Below are positions 46,748 through 56,239 of a stretch of DNA of 64,000 bases, one piece after another (the stretch's first letter is position 1; the number at the start of each line of letters is the position of its first letter). Source of the stretch: Cognatishimia sp. F0-27 (GTDB lineage Bacteria > Pseudomonadota > Alphaproteobacteria > Rhodobacterales > Rhodobacteraceae). The stretch spans positions 32,842 through 96,841 of the forward strand of contig NZ_JAFMPQ010000019.1 in assembly GCF_020667845.1 (NCBI RefSeq), written 5' to 3'. The notes beneath the pieces were generated by a model. It was not told where the DNA came from and searched no databases. It was given only the letters and a program-made list of their open reading frames with translations. The position numbers were made by a program, and so were the translations under genes.

Positions 46748-47512
46748 TCAGAAAAATACGCTGCCCCGCCGGCGCAGCACCGCCTGCAACACCACGCCGA
46801 GATAGAGCATGTTGAGCACCACCAGCAAAAGCCAAGGGCGGGTAAAGAGCAGTCCGATCACGATCACCGTGGCACAGAGGATCAGGACCGCGAGCCTGCG
46901 CGGAACCTTGATGGCCCGTGGCGACGGTGTCCGCAGACGCGAAATCATCAACACGCCGACAAAGCACAGCCAGACCATCACGCCAAACGGTGCCGATCCG
47001 GCCTCGAAAACACCGGCAAGTGTCAGGAACACCGGCAAGAGCGCCAAAGACGCACCCGACGGCGCAGGCACGCCGACAAAATACATTTTCGGGGCGGGTT
47101 CGCGATCGGCTTCGCCCTTGGCGACGTTGAAGCGCGCCAGCCGCAAACAGGCGGCGGCCGAGAAGAGCAGCACAGTCACCCAGCCAATCCCGGATCCCTG
47201 CGAAAGATGCATCTGGTAGACGACAAGGGCGGGTGCCACACCAAAGCAAAGGAAATCCGAAAGCGAATCGAGCTGCGCGCCCATCGGCGATTCCGCACCA
47301 AGCCGCCGCGCCACCAGACCGTCGAGCCCATCGACAAGCGCGGCGAGCAATATCAGAAAGACAGCCAGTGCAAAGCGCCCCTCGATGGCAAACCGAATGG
47401 CGGTCAGCCCGAGACTCATGCCAAGCAGCGTCACCATGTTCGGCAAGAGCAGGAGCAGCGAAACCGATCGATGCTCCGAACCGATCTCCGTGTCGCGCGG
47501 CTCTTGCGTCAT
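46748..47512 (-). CDS. pssA: CDP-diacylglycerol-serine O-phosphatidyltransferase
   Basis: 254 residues, a polytopic membrane protein with the CDP-alcohol phosphotransferase signature spread over DGLDGLVARRLGAESPMGAQ and the following LDSLSD. It makes phosphatidylserine from CDP-diacylglycerol and serine at the inner membrane. It starts 2 bases after the psd stop, so the two genes form an operon that supplies phosphatidylethanolamine. The pairing and order are usual in alphaproteobacteria. Confidence 0.93.
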   Translation of the reverse strand: MTQEPRDTEIGSEHRSVSLLLLLPNMVTLLGMSLGLTAIRFAIEGRFALAVFLILLAALVDGLDGLVARRLGAESPMGAQLDSLSDFLCFGVAPALVVYQMHLSQGSGIGWVTVLLFSAAACLRLARFNVAKGEADREPAPKMYFVGVPAPSGASLALLPVFLTLAGVFEAGSAPFGVMVWLCFVGVLMISRLRTPSPRAIKVPRRLAVLILCATVIVIGLLFTRPWLLLVVLNMLYLGVVLQAVLRRRGSVFF

Positions 47513-47514
47513 GC

Positions 47515-48198
47515 TTACGCCTCGTTCTGCTGGCCGGAGAGGTCGGCAATCACCGTTTCGCCGGCAACCATCGTCTGGCCGATGCGCACCGTGGTCGTCG
47601 CGCCGTCAGGCAAATAGACATCGAGCCGCGAGCCAAAGCGGATCAGGCCAAAACGCTCTCCCCGCGACAGGGTTTGCCCCGCCTCGGACCAGCACAGGAT
47701 CCGGCGTGCGACCAGCCCGGCGATCTGAACGACGCCGTAGTTTCGCCCGTCAGGCAGGACCACATGAAGGCCATTGCGCTCGTTGTCTTCGGAAGCCTTG
47801 TCGAGCGACGCGTTGAGGAATTTGCCCGGACGGTAGGCCACGGTCTCGATCCGGCCCTCGGTGGGCAGGCGGTTCACATGGCAGTTGAAGACCGACATGA
47901 AGACCGAGATGCGCAAGCGCGGCTCCGGCCCAAGCCCGAGCTCTGCCGGCGGCACGGCGGGTTCCAGAAGCGAGACCACCCCGTCAGCGGGCGACACCAT
48001 CACATCGGCACGGGTCGGCGAGACCCGTTCTGGATCGCGGAAGAAGTAATAGACCCAGACCGTCAGGCCTGCGCCCAGCCAGCCCAGCGGCTCCCAGACC
48101 CAGAACAGGGCAAGGGTCAACACGGCAGCAATGGCAACGAAACGCCGACCCTCGGGATGCATGGGTTTGACGAAGGTGGAAAGCATTGAAACGGACAT
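47515..48198 (-). CDS. psd: Phosphatidylserine decarboxylase proenzyme
   Basis: 227 residues, the short proteobacterial form. An N-terminal membrane anchor (about residues 22-50) is followed by the conserved [15 protein letters not shown] and [11 protein letters not shown] segments. The self-cleavage site is [12 protein letters not shown], where the Gly-Ser bond is cut and the Ser becomes the pyruvoyl group. It converts phosphatidylserine to phosphatidylethanolamine. ATG 48198 is chosen because CCGAGG lies about 5 bases before it; the frame runs on to 48270 without family similarity. pssA follows after 2 bases. Confidence 0.93.
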   Translation of the reverse strand: MSVSMLSTFVKPMHPEGRRFVAIAAVLTLALFWVWEPLGWLGAGLTVWVYYFFRDPERVSPTRADVMVSPADGVVSLLEPAVPPAELGLGPEPRLRISVFMSVFNCHVNRLPTEGRIETVAYRPGKFLNASLDKASEDNERNGLHVVLPDGRNYGVVQIAGLVARRILCWSEAGQTLSRGERFGLIRFGSRLDVYLPDGATTTVRIGQTMVAGETVIADLSGQQNEA

Positions 48199-48698
48199 GG
48201 GACCTCGGAGCAGGAAAACAGCACTGTAGTAAACGAGCGTGGCGCGGATGCAATGCTCACGGCCCGTCACCTTCTGTCACACGCTCGCCCCTTGCCGGAG
48301 CCCGCGGCACGGCTCGCGCCTGAAAGCCGGGCAGTGCCGATGCGCCTCGGTCACGGGATACGCGGCGCCCATGGCTTCGGGTTCGGCAAAAAAGGAGATG
48401 GGCGCTGGGACAGCGAACAGCCCCATGCCTGGCGGGGTCTGCCACACACGACCGACAGCACAGCCGCGATCCCATGCTGGACAATTGCATGGCGGGCTGG
48501 CACATCCAGCCAAAGTGGCCCGGCAGCGCCCGCGTGACCCACCGGGCGACGCCGCATTCCGACGACGGCGCGCGATGAACGCGGTCACGCATGGCCCGTC
48601 CCGCAGAGGCCCGCCGAACGCCGGGCGCATGGGGACGCGGGCCCGGACATGCAGACGGCCACCCCGGCCACAGTCGTTTTGATCGAGGATAACAGCGC
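48199..48698. other. 500-base intergenic region without a recognised gene
   Basis: It lies between the divergent psd and epimerase genes. Open frames on both strands are rich in Arg, Pro and Cys, look like GC-rich chance frames and show no domain. Apart from the GAGGAT ribosome binding site just before the epimerase, I see no clear element. Confidence 0.6.
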
Positions 48699-49712
48699 TT
48701 GAAAAAGGTCCTTATCACCGGCACGGCCGGCTTCATCGGTTTCCACCTTGCGCGGCAACTCCTGCGCGATGGCTTTTCCGTGCACGGTTTCGACGGGATG
48801 ACAGACTACTACGATGTCCGTCTCAAACAGCGCCGCACCCAGATCCTGCTGCAATCCGAAGGGTTTGCATTCACCGAAGGCATGCTTGAGGATGACGCGC
48901 TCCTGCGCCGTGTGGCGGACGACGTCCAGCCGGACATGATCGTGCATCTCGCCGCGCAGGCCGGGGTTCGGTACTCTTTGGAGAACCCGCGCGCCTATAT
49001 CGACAGCAACGTGGTCGGCACCTTCAACGTCATGGAAATCGCGCGCGAATACGCGGTCCAGCATCTGCTGATGGCGTCGACCTCCTCCGTCTACGGCGCG
49101 AACGAGCAGATGCCCTTCCGGGAGACAGACAAGGCAGATGCGCAGCTGACGATCTATGCCGCCACCAAAAAGGCGAATGAGAGCATGGCGCATTCCTATG
49201 CGCATCTGTGGGATATCCCGACGACGATGTTCCGCTTCTTCACGGTCTATGGAAGCTGGGGGCGGCCTGATCTTGCGCTGTTCAAATTCGTCGATGCGAT
49301 CCTCGAAGGCAGGCCAATCGATATCTACAACCATGGCGAGATGTATCGCGATTTCACCCATATCGACGACCTTGTGCGCGGCATTCGCCTGCTGATGGAT
49401 GCGGTGCCCGAGCGCCCGGCCTCGCCCGACAACATCGCCGAGAACGACACGCTGTCCCCGGTGGCCCCGTTCCGCGTGGTCAATATCGGCAATTCGGAGA
49501 AGGTGCGGCTGCTCGATTTCGTCGAGGCGATCGAGGCGGAGCTGGGGATCGAGGCAAAGCGCAACTACATGGATATGCAACCCGGCGATGTGCCTGCGAC
49601 CTGGGCCGATACAAGCCTGCTGCAATCGCTCACCGGGTATCGCCCCTCGACGAATGTGCGCGACGGGATTGCTGAATTCGTCGCTTGGTTCCGGGACTAT
49701 TACGGCAAGTGA
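48699..49712 (+). CDS. NAD-dependent sugar epimerase, UDP-glucuronate 4-epimerase-like
   Basis: 337 residues, extended SDR family. The NAD-binding site is GTAGFIG at residues 8-14, followed by [16 protein letters not shown], the Ser in STSSVYG, and catalytic YAATKKANE (Tyr and Lys). The segments [20 protein letters not shown] and YRDFTHIDD are typical of the CapI/LspL UDP-glucuronate epimerases that feed exopolysaccharide or LPS synthesis. The start is TTG, supported by GAGGAT about 10 bases upstream and by the glycine motif beginning only 7 residues later. No other polysaccharide genes are nearby. Confidence 0.88.
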   Translation: MKKVLITGTAGFIGFHLARQLLRDGFSVHGFDGMTDYYDVRLKQRRTQILLQSEGFAFTEGMLEDDALLRRVADDVQPDMIVHLAAQAGVRYSLENPRAYIDSNVVGTFNVMEIAREYAVQHLLMASTSSVYGANEQMPFRETDKADAQLTIYAATKKANESMAHSYAHLWDIPTTMFRFFTVYGSWGRPDLALFKFVDAILEGRPIDIYNHGEMYRDFTHIDDLVRGIRLLMDAVPERPASPDNIAENDTLSPVAPFRVVNIGNSEKVRLLDFVEAIEAELGIEAKRNYMDMQPGDVPATWADTSLLQSLTGYRPSTNVRDGIAEFVAWFRDYYGK

Positions 49713-49818
49713 TCCGGCCCGACGGGCGCCATCTGGCGCGGAAGCGGCGCAAAGCTGAGCCGCCGACCGATGCGCCCCGGCGACGCAGGTCCCGCAGATC
49801 TTGAAGCGGCAAAGCCTG

Positions 49819-50751
49819 TCACATCCGAGGCGGCGCCAGGTCCAGTGCCCGCAGTTTGAGCGCCTGACGGTCCGCAAGCGCGTCAATCTCTGCCATGGCC
49901 GCCCGCGATAGCCCGGCACCGGGTTTGCGCAGCGTCGGATGGGCAATAACCCCCTGCCGCGCAAGCGAATACTTCCGGATCGCCAGACCGAGACCGGGCT
50001 GCGCCTCGTAGCGGATCATGGGCATGTACGCGTCGAAAACGTCACGCGCGCGGGTTTCTTCGCCCGCGGTGTAAGCCTGCACAACCTGCGCCATCATCTC
50101 CGGATACCCGAAACCGGTCATCGCCCCATCGGCGCCGCGCATCAGCTCTTCGAGCAGATACAGGCCCCCGTTGCCGCACAGGATCGAGATCCGGCGCGCA
50201 CCGTCGTTGGAAGCTGCGCGCAAGGTCGAGATTTTCTCCAGCCCCGGCCAGTCTTCATGCTTGAGCATCACGCAAGTCGGGCAATCCTCGACGATCTTGA
50301 GGATGACCGACGGCGCGATCTGCACCCCCGTGGCCAAGGGGAAGTCCTGTAACACGAAGGGCACCGGCCCCAGCGTTTCGGCAGTGTCGTGGTAGTAGGA
50401 GAGGATCTGCGCATCGGTCTTCAGGCCGGAGGGCGGCGCCACCATCACTCCCGCGGCCCCTACGTCCATCGCAGCGGCGCTGAGCGCGCGCATGGCCGCA
50501 AATCCCGGCGCGGATACCCCGACCACCACCGGAACCGTGGCGCGCGCGGTCACCCGGCGCACAACAGCCACCGCCTCATCTGCCGAGAGCTTGCCGGCTT
50601 CTCCCATCATGCCCAGAATGGTCAGTCCCGTGGCGCCGCGCGCGCCATAGGCATCCACCATACGGTCGATGCTGTCGAAATCGAGCGCCCCGTCGGGCAG
50701 GAACGGCGTCACCGCGATGGTAAAGACGCCCTTGGCGGTTTCATCAAGCAT
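49819..50751 (-). CDS. Dihydrodipicolinate synthase/N-acetylneuraminate lyase family protein
   Basis: 310 residues, a TIM barrel of the DapA family. The Schiff-base Lys is in CVMLKHED and the pyruvate-binding GMMGEAG loop is near residue 47. The tyrosine of the usual YNxP motif is replaced (VLQDFP), so it is not a housekeeping DapA. Such relatives act as aldolases, hydratases or lyases in catabolism. The start overlaps the racemase stop by 8 bases, making it the last gene of the four-gene cassette with the hydantoinase, VOC protein and racemase. The substrate is unknown. Confidence 0.85.
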   Translation of the reverse strand: MLDETAKGVFTIAVTPFLPDGALDFDSIDRMVDAYGARGATGLTILGMMGEAGKLSADEAVAVVRRVTARATVPVVVGVSAPGFAAMRALSAAAMDVGAAGVMVAPPSGLKTDAQILSYYHDTAETLGPVPFVLQDFPLATGVQIAPSVILKIVEDCPTCVMLKHEDWPGLEKISTLRAASNDGARRISILCGNGGLYLLEELMRGADGAMTGFGYPEMMAQVVQAYTAGEETRARDVFDAYMPMIRYEAQPGLGLAIRKYSLARQGVIAHPTLRKPGAGLSRAAMAEIDALADRQALKLRALDLAPPRM

Positions 50752-51424
50752 CGTTGTTCCTTTCCGTGCGGTGCGACAGCCCGGTTGCCATCAGGCTCAG
50801 CGCCTGCCCGACGGCCGCCTGACAAGGCTCGACCACCGGCAAACCGATCGCGTCTTCAAGCCGGTCACGGAAATGCGCCATCCCGGCACAGCCCATGATC
50901 AGCACATTGGCGCCGTCCTCATCGCGCAGGCGCTTGCCGGTCGCGATCATTGCGGCCAGGCTCCTCTCCGCATCCGCAAGCGCGGCAACCGGCAGTCCAA
51001 GCGCGCGATCCCCGGCCAGCCGATCGCGCACCCCCATCGCTCCGAATGCCCGCAAATGCCGTGGGATGGACGCGGCAAGGATCGCAATGACACCGAACCG
51101 CTGGCCCAGCGTCAGGGCGGTCATCACCGCCGCCTCCTGAATGCCCACCACCGGCAGCCGCGTCTGATCGCGCAGCGCGTGCAGCCCCGGATCCCCGAAA
51201 CAGGCGATGACGTAGCCCCCCGCATCGGTCTGGTCCGCCGCCAGCCGCAGCATCGGCGCAATGGTCAGATCCGCCTGTTTCTGGCTCTCGATCCCCGGCG
51301 GCCCCTCGGCCAGCGTCAGACAACGCAACGGCACGCCGAAACGCTCGAAGGGTGCAATGGAGGCCGCGATCCCGTCGGTCACGGTCTGCGATGAGTTGGG
51401 ATTGAGGATCACCAGCGGCTTCAT
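50744..51424 (-). CDS. Asp/Glu/hydantoin racemase family protein
   Basis: 226 residues. It starts MKPLVILNPNSSQTVTDG, the typical nucleotide-like N-terminus of hydantoin racemases. One active-site Cys is in VIACFGDPG and the second in LIMGCAGMAHF, so both catalytic Cys are present. ATG 51424 overlaps the VOC stop as ATGA; the frame upstream of it is a shadow. In the cassette it would interconvert enantiomers of a five-ring ureide or a related acid for the hydantoinase-like enzyme. Confidence 0.87.
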   Translation of the reverse strand: MKPLVILNPNSSQTVTDGIAASIAPFERFGVPLRCLTLAEGPPGIESQKQADLTIAPMLRLAADQTDAGGYVIACFGDPGLHALRDQTRLPVVGIQEAAVMTALTLGQRFGVIAILAASIPRHLRAFGAMGVRDRLAGDRALGLPVAALADAERSLAAMIATGKRLRDEDGANVLIMGCAGMAHFRDRLEDAIGLPVVEPCQAAVGQALSLMATGLSHRTERNNDA

Positions 51425-51810
51425 GCGCCCGGCCTCGTCGCGGACTGGATCTCGATCTGATAGCCCTCCGGGTCGTTGAACACAAAAGCGCGGATCCCGA
51501 TCGCCTCGTTCACGAAGAGCTCCGACAGCGCATCCAGCCCGCGCTCCTTGGCATAGGCATGCCATGCATCCACATCCGGCACGCGGATGCACAGCTGCAC
51601 GGGTTTGACGGCGGCCCATTTGTGCATGCCATGCGCCTCGTCCACCAGCCCCACATGAGCCCCGTCACAGATGGCATAGATCTTGCACCACCCCTGATCG
51701 ATGGCGAGTGTCAGCCCCAGAACATCCTCGTAAAAGCGCATCGCCCGGTCGAGGTCACGGCAATAGAAGAACGTGATGGCAAGCTGGTTGCCCAAAGCAG
51801 GACGGCTCAT
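51421..51810 (-). CDS. VOC/glyoxalase-fold protein
   Basis: 129 residues, a vicinal-oxygen-chelate fold with paired beta-alpha-beta-beta-beta halves. The first half has FFYCRDLDRAMRFYEDVLGL and the second ends FNDPEGYQIEIQS, with the metal-ligand Glu in the usual place. Such proteins are lyases, epimerases, dioxygenases or binding proteins. ATG 51810 overlaps the amidohydrolase stop (ATGA) and its own stop overlaps the racemase start, so it is cotranslated with both. Substrate unknown. Confidence 0.85.
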   Translation of the reverse strand: MSRPALGNQLAITFFYCRDLDRAMRFYEDVLGLTLAIDQGWCKIYAICDGAHVGLVDEAHGMHKWAAVKPVQLCIRVPDVDAWHAYAKERGLDALSELFVNEAIGIRAFVFNDPEGYQIEIQSATRPGA

Positions 51811-53231
51811 GCGCGGGCCTCCGGTGGCTGCGGGCGGGCGGGCGCTTCGGCACGCGGGACCCACCGGCCCTGCCCCGGCCTGCCGTGGAACGCACCCTCG
51901 GCCATGATCGTTTCTCCGCGCAGAATAACCTGCGCGGGCCAGCCGACGACTGTCCGCCCCTCCCAGGGGTTGTAGCCGACATTGTCATGCAGATCGTTCG
52001 GGCCGTATCTCACCTCCCGGTCCGGATCCCAGATCACAAGATCTGCATCCATACCCGGCGCGATCGCGCCCTTGCCCGAGAGACCGTATATGGCGGCGGG
52101 TTGCGTGGCCGTCAGCGCCGCGAAGGCCTCCGGCCCCGCCCCGCCCGGCCGACTGACCATGGCGTCAAAAAGCACCGGCAGGCGTGTCTCCAATCCTGGC
52201 AAGCCGTTTGCAATCTCCGGAAATCCCGGCGTCGGTCCGGCGGCGAGTTTGCCGGTCTCATCGAAGCGATAAGGCGCATGATCGGAGGAGACGAGGTGCA
52301 GCACCCCGTCAGACAGCGCCTGCCACAGCGCCCCCTGGTCGGCGCGTGTGCGTTGCGGCGGCGAGCACATCCATTTCGCGCCCGCCATCCCCGGCTGATC
52401 AAGAATGTCCTCTGTCATCAGAAGGTAATGCGGACAGGTCTCTGCCCAGACCGGAACGCGACGCGCCTGCGCCGCCCGGATCACCGCCACGGCCTCCGCT
52501 GTCGAGATGTGGAAAAGCATGATCGGTTGATCGAGATACTCGGCAAAATGGCACAGGCGGGTGACGGCTTCGATCTCTGCCTCGCGCGGTCGGGAGCGGG
52601 CGTGATCGCGCGGGCTCAGACGCCCCTCTGCGATGAGCGCCGCGCGCGCATGGGCGATGATCGCGTCGTTTTCCGCATGCACGCACATCAAGGCGCCATG
52701 CGCGCGCGCGGCCCCCAGAACCCGCAGCAAATCCGCATCGTCGAGTTGGATGTTGTAGGTCGTGAAAACCTTGAGCGATCGATGACCCGAGGCGATGAGC
52801 CGCGCAAGATCCGCTTCGAACTCTGCCACAGACGTGTCGGTGATCGTGATATGGAACGCGTGGTCGATCATCGCGCCGCGTTGCGCCCGCGCGGTGTAGT
52901 CGGCCACCGCGTCGCCAAGCGACTGCCCGCTGGCTTGCGCGGCAAAGGAGATCACCGTGGTGGTTCCTCCCATGGCGGCGGAACGGGTGGCCGTCTCGAA
53001 CGTGTCGGCGTTCCAGAGCCCCATGCCCGACATCTGTTCGATATGGGCATGGGTGTCCACACCACCGGGCATGACCCAGCGGCCCTGCGCGGCGATCTCC
53101 GTGACAGCGATGGTGCCCACCGCGCCGAGTGCGACGATCTTCCCGTCGCGGATGCCGAGATCGCCGGTGACGATACCCTCGGGCGTCACGATCCGGCCGC
53201 CGCGAATGGCCATGTCGAGCGTTTCTGTCAT
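51807..53231 (-). CDS. Hydantoinase/dihydropyrimidinase-like cyclic amidohydrolase
   Basis: 474 residues of the amidohydrolase superfamily. Metal ligands are visible: His61 and His63 (DTHAHIEQ), the Lys154 likely to be carbamylated (RSLKVFTTY), His185 (CVHAEN), His241 (LFHIST) and Asp317 (SSDHAPY), so a binuclear metal site is intact. The family hydrolyses cyclic amides such as hydantoins, dihydropyrimidines or allantoin. ATG 53231 is used, with AAGGTG about 8 bases upstream; the open frame reaches 53402 without similarity. It is the first gene of a tight cassette with a VOC protein, a racemase and a DapA-like protein. No transporter or regulator is adjacent. Confidence 0.88.
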   Translation of the reverse strand: MTETLDMAIRGGRIVTPEGIVTGDLGIRDGKIVALGAVGTIAVTEIAAQGRWVMPGGVDTHAHIEQMSGMGLWNADTFETATRSAAMGGTTTVISFAAQASGQSLGDAVADYTARAQRGAMIDHAFHITITDTSVAEFEADLARLIASGHRSLKVFTTYNIQLDDADLLRVLGAARAHGALMCVHAENDAIIAHARAALIAEGRLSPRDHARSRPREAEIEAVTRLCHFAEYLDQPIMLFHISTAEAVAVIRAAQARRVPVWAETCPHYLLMTEDILDQPGMAGAKWMCSPPQRTRADQGALWQALSDGVLHLVSSDHAPYRFDETGKLAAGPTPGFPEIANGLPGLETRLPVLFDAMVSRPGGAGPEAFAALTATQPAAIYGLSGKGAIAPGMDADLVIWDPDREVRYGPNDLHDNVGYNPWEGRTVVGWPAQVILRGETIMAEGAFHGRPGQGRWVPRAEAPARPQPPEARA

Positions 53232-53419
53232 GCCGCGCACCTTGCCCTGTTTTCCGGATTGCCCCGGACAGGATGCGCGGTTTTCGCTGTCATGCAAGGG
53301 CTTGGCGCGGGAAAGGCGCGTGCCGCGACGGGTCGCCCCCGTGCGGGCGCTGAAGAGATCGGGGCGCCTTGCGCAGACCCAGGCCGCTCCGCACCCCCGC
53401 AATTCCGCTCAGATCCGCC

Positions 53420-54436
53420 TCAGGCGTCGGACACACCCGCTTCGGCAAAGGTCGCCATACCATTGTGACAGGCAAGCGCCGCACGCAGCACGCCGAGCGC
53501 GAGCGCAGCCCCCGACCCTTCGCCCAGCGCCATGTCCAGCGACAGGATCGGGTCCATCTGCATGGCCTCGACCAGCTTCTGATGGCCCGGCTCGCGGCTG
53601 GCATGGCCGACCACACAGTGAAACAGCGCCGTGGGATCGGCATCTTGCAGCGGCGCCACAGCGGCGGTGCAGATGAACCCATCAAGGATCACGGGGATGC
53701 GCCGCGCGCGCGCCTCGAGCACGGCGCCACAGATCGCCGCCTGTTCGCGCCCACCCAACGCCGCGAGCATCTCCAGGCCGCGGCGCCCTTCGGCCCGCGC
53801 GACCGCGCGCGCAACCACATCGGCCTTGCGCGCCACACCCGCATCATCGGATCCGGTGCCCCGACCGACCCAGTCGGCGGCCGTGCCGCCAAAGGCTGCA
53901 AGCCCCAGCGCGGCCGCGATGGTGGAATTGCCGATCCCCATCTCGCCCAACACAATGACCTGCGCCGTGGGCGATACCGCCTCGGCCCCCCGGCGCATCG
54001 CGTCGAGCGTGTCTTCGGCAGACATGGCATCGGCCTCGGTGATATCGGCGGTCGGCCTGTCGAGATCCAGCGCGATGACGGACAAGGCTGCACCGGACAC
54101 CGCGCAGAGCTGGTTGATGGCGGCACCGCCCGCTTCGAAATTGGCCACCATCTGGGCCGTCACCGCCTGTGGAAACGGGTTCACGCCCTGGGCGCAAACG
54201 CCGTGGTTTCCCGCAAAGACGAGCGCCTGCGCCTCCGTGATCTGCGGCCGGTCCGTGCCCTGCCAGGACGCCATGAACACGGCGAGGTCTTCGAGGCGCC
54301 CCAATGCGCCGGGCGGTTTGGTCAGGCTCATCTGGCGGTCGGTGGCCGCCTGGGCAGCCTGCATGTCCGCAGCGGGCAAGGACGCCGTCAGCGCGGCCAC
54401 ATCCGCCAGAGAGGTGCAATCAGAAAGAAGGGTCAT
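53420..54436 (-). CDS. cobT: Nicotinate-nucleotide-dimethylbenzimidazole phosphoribosyltransferase
   Basis: 338 residues, full length for the family. Family segments include MSLTKPPGALGRLEDLAVF, FAGNHGVCAQGVNPFPQ, LGEMGIGNSTIAAAL and, near the C-terminus, DMALGEGSGAALAL with the catalytic Glu. It makes alpha-ribazole 5-phosphate, the lower-ligand precursor of cobalamin. The gene overlaps the end of cobU by 17 bases, so cobU-cobT form an operon. Confidence 0.95.
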   Translation of the reverse strand: MTLLSDCTSLADVAALTASLPAADMQAAQAATDRQMSLTKPPGALGRLEDLAVFMASWQGTDRPQITEAQALVFAGNHGVCAQGVNPFPQAVTAQMVANFEAGGAAINQLCAVSGAALSVIALDLDRPTADITEADAMSAEDTLDAMRRGAEAVSPTAQVIVLGEMGIGNSTIAAALGLAAFGGTAADWVGRGTGSDDAGVARKADVVARAVARAEGRRGLEMLAALGGREQAAICGAVLEARARRIPVILDGFICTAAVAPLQDADPTALFHCVVGHASREPGHQKLVEAMQMDPILSLDMALGEGSGAALALGVLRAALACHNGMATFAEAGVSDA

Positions 54437-54956
54437 CGGGTTTCACCTTGAGAGGATGGCCAGCCACCGCGAGCCAGATTTCGTCACAACGGGCGCCAAC
54501 GGTCTGGTTCATCCATCCCGCCGCATCCCGGAATTCACGGGCAAGCCGGTTCTCCGGCACGATCCCGGAACCGACCTCGTTCGTCACAAAAAGCACCAGA
54601 CTGTTCTGCGCCGCCAGCGTGGTCAAAAGCCGCTCGGTTTCGGCGCGCCAGTCCTGATCCGCCAGCATGAGATTTGTCAGCCACAGAGTTAGGCAATCAA
54701 CCAGCCGCGGGTCTCCCTCGTCCGTCGCGTTCAGCGCGCCACTGAGATCGATCGGCGCGGCCACGCTGCGCCATTCCGGTCCTCGCCGCGCCTGATGGGC
54801 GGCAATCCGGTTGGTCATCTCGGGGTCGGTGCCGTAATCCTGCGCCGTTGCGATATATACCGCACGTCCCGTCGCCCGAAGCGCTCTGCGTTCGGCAAGC
54901 GCGGACTTGCCTGACCGCGCGCCCCCGGTGATGAGTATCGACTTTACCATTGCCAT
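54420..54956 (-). CDS. cobU: Adenosylcobinamide kinase / adenosylcobinamide-phosphate guanylyltransferase
   Basis: 178 residues. P-loop GGARSGKS lies at residues 11-18. Family segments include VYIATAQ, DEMTNRI-like PEMTNRIAAHQARR, VDCLTLWLTNLM and FVTNEVGSGIVPENRLAREFRD. It phosphorylates adenosylcobinamide and then attaches GMP. Length and motif spacing favour the ATG at 54956 (or 54950) over the longer frame to 55013. It is followed by cobT with a 17-base overlap. Confidence 0.94.
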   Translation of the reverse strand: MAMVKSILITGGARSGKSALAERRALRATGRAVYIATAQDYGTDPEMTNRIAAHQARRGPEWRSVAAPIDLSGALNATDEGDPRLVDCLTLWLTNLMLADQDWRAETERLLTTLAAQNSLVLFVTNEVGSGIVPENRLAREFRDAAGWMNQTVGARCDEIWLAVAGHPLKVKPDDPSF

Positions 54957-55294
54957 GTGGGAGACCATTTTCTGCCGGGAAAGAAAAGTGGAAAGCGAAG
55001 CGAATGTCGCCAAAAAGGTCGTCTAATCAGCGTGATGCGGCTCCTTGCCGCGCCCGGATTTCCGCGCGCGATGTGCGATGAGCCTCCCCTTCCCGCGCCC
55101 CGCCAGCGGACCGCGCGCCGCGTGATGCCGCAAAAACGCAGGCTAGAAACGCAGCCCCCAAGGCCCAGACGCCCGTTCGCGCTCGCAAGCGCCGGGCACC
55201 GCCAAGCACAGCCGAACGTGGGGCGGCCCCATATGCACCTATCGCGCGACGCGGCGCGAACGGCGCTGCGACCGACGCGGCGGGGTCGGTCATC
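54957..55294. other. Divergent intergenic region between cobU and cobD
   Basis: 338 GC-rich bases. A minus-strand frame at 55027-55296 could encode 89 residues with one hydrophobic stretch, but it is Ala/Arg-rich, lacks a clear ribosome binding site and resembles no family I know. It is therefore not called. No B12 box was seen here. Confidence 0.55.
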
Positions 55295-56233
55295 ATGAAC
55301 TTCGCTCTGGTGATGCTGGGGGCCGCCTGTCTCGATGGGGTGATCGGCTGGCCCTCCCGGCTCTATGCGCGGATCGGCCATCCCGTTACGTGGATCGGCG
55401 CCCTGATCGCGGGGCTGGAGCGGCGCTGGAACCACGGATCGCGACGCGCGCGCCTCATAGGCGGTGCGGCCACGACGCTGGTTGTGCTGGCCACGGCGCT
55501 GCTGCCGCTTTGGGCGATACAGAGCGTGTTGCCAAGCACCTGGACAGGGCATGTGCTGGCCATCATCCTGGCCTGGCCGCTCATCGCAGTGCGCGCGATG
55601 CATGACCACGTGGCCGCGGTCGCCAAACCGCTGATGGCAGGAGATCTGCCGGCGGCGCGGCACGCGGTGAGCATGATCGTGGGGCGCGATCCTGCCCGGC
55701 TCGACGATGCCGGTGTCGCCCGCGCGGCCATCGAAAGCCTCGCCGAGAATACCTCCGACGGCATCATCGCGCCGCTTTTCTGGGGCGTCGTGGCGGGGTT
55801 GCCGGGCTTGGCCGGGTACAAGGCGATCAACACGCTCGATTCGATGATCGGTCACCGCTCGGACCGCTATGAGGCGTTCGGAAAAGCCGCGGCCCGGCTC
55901 GACGATCTTGCCAACTGGCTGCCCGCGCGCCTGACCGGTCTGCTTTTTGCACTCGCCTCGGGGCGCAGGATGCGCCACGCGGTCACGGTCATGCGCCGGG
56001 ACGCGCCGCGACATCGCTCCCCCAATGCGGGCTGGCCGGAAGGCGCGATGGCCGCAGGGCTCGGCATCCGCCTTTCCGGGCCCCGGCTTTATGGCGATAC
56101 GATCGCCAACGAGCCATGGCTTCACGGTGAGGCGCCCGACCCCAAGCCACGCGATATTGACCGGGCGCTGGCGCTTTACCGGCGCACAATGGCGATTTGT
56201 GCCCTTGCGCTGGCCGCGCTCGCGTTGTTCTAA
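55295..56233 (+). CDS. cobD: Adenosylcobinamide-phosphate synthase (CbiB/CobD), membrane protein
   Basis: 312 residues, a polytopic membrane protein. Family segments: GWPSRLYARIGHPVTWIG at the N-terminus, VGRDPARLDDAGVARAAIES, ENTSDGIIAPLFW and LPGLAGYKAINTLDSMIGHR. It joins the aminopropanol (phosphate) arm to adenosylcobyric acid. cobC follows after 6 bases on the same strand and makes the aminopropanol-type substrate, so the pair is a functional operon. Confidence 0.94.
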   Translation: MNFALVMLGAACLDGVIGWPSRLYARIGHPVTWIGALIAGLERRWNHGSRRARLIGGAATTLVVLATALLPLWAIQSVLPSTWTGHVLAIILAWPLIAVRAMHDHVAAVAKPLMAGDLPAARHAVSMIVGRDPARLDDAGVARAAIESLAENTSDGIIAPLFWGVVAGLPGLAGYKAINTLDSMIGHRSDRYEAFGKAAARLDDLANWLPARLTGLLFALASGRRMRHAVTVMRRDAPRHRSPNAGWPEGAMAAGLGIRLSGPRLYGDTIANEPWLHGEAPDPKPRDIDRALALYRRTMAICALALAALALF

Positions 56234-56239
56234 ACCGCC

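Noticed and set aside
48271..48698. Several open frames of 68-159 residues on both strands between psd and the epimerase gene
   Set aside because: Compositions are Arg/Pro/Cys-rich, starts lack ribosome binding sites and the frames contradict each other. No domain was seen.
49726..49739. GCGCCA-TC-TGGCGC palindrome between convergent epimerase and DapA-like genes
   Set aside because: The loop of 2 bases is too tight and no T-run follows, so a terminator is not supported.
55027..55296. 89-residue minus-strand frame with one hydrophobic stretch upstream of cobU
   Set aside because: No ribosome binding site, biased Ala/Arg composition and no recognised family. It is mentioned only in the intergenic note.
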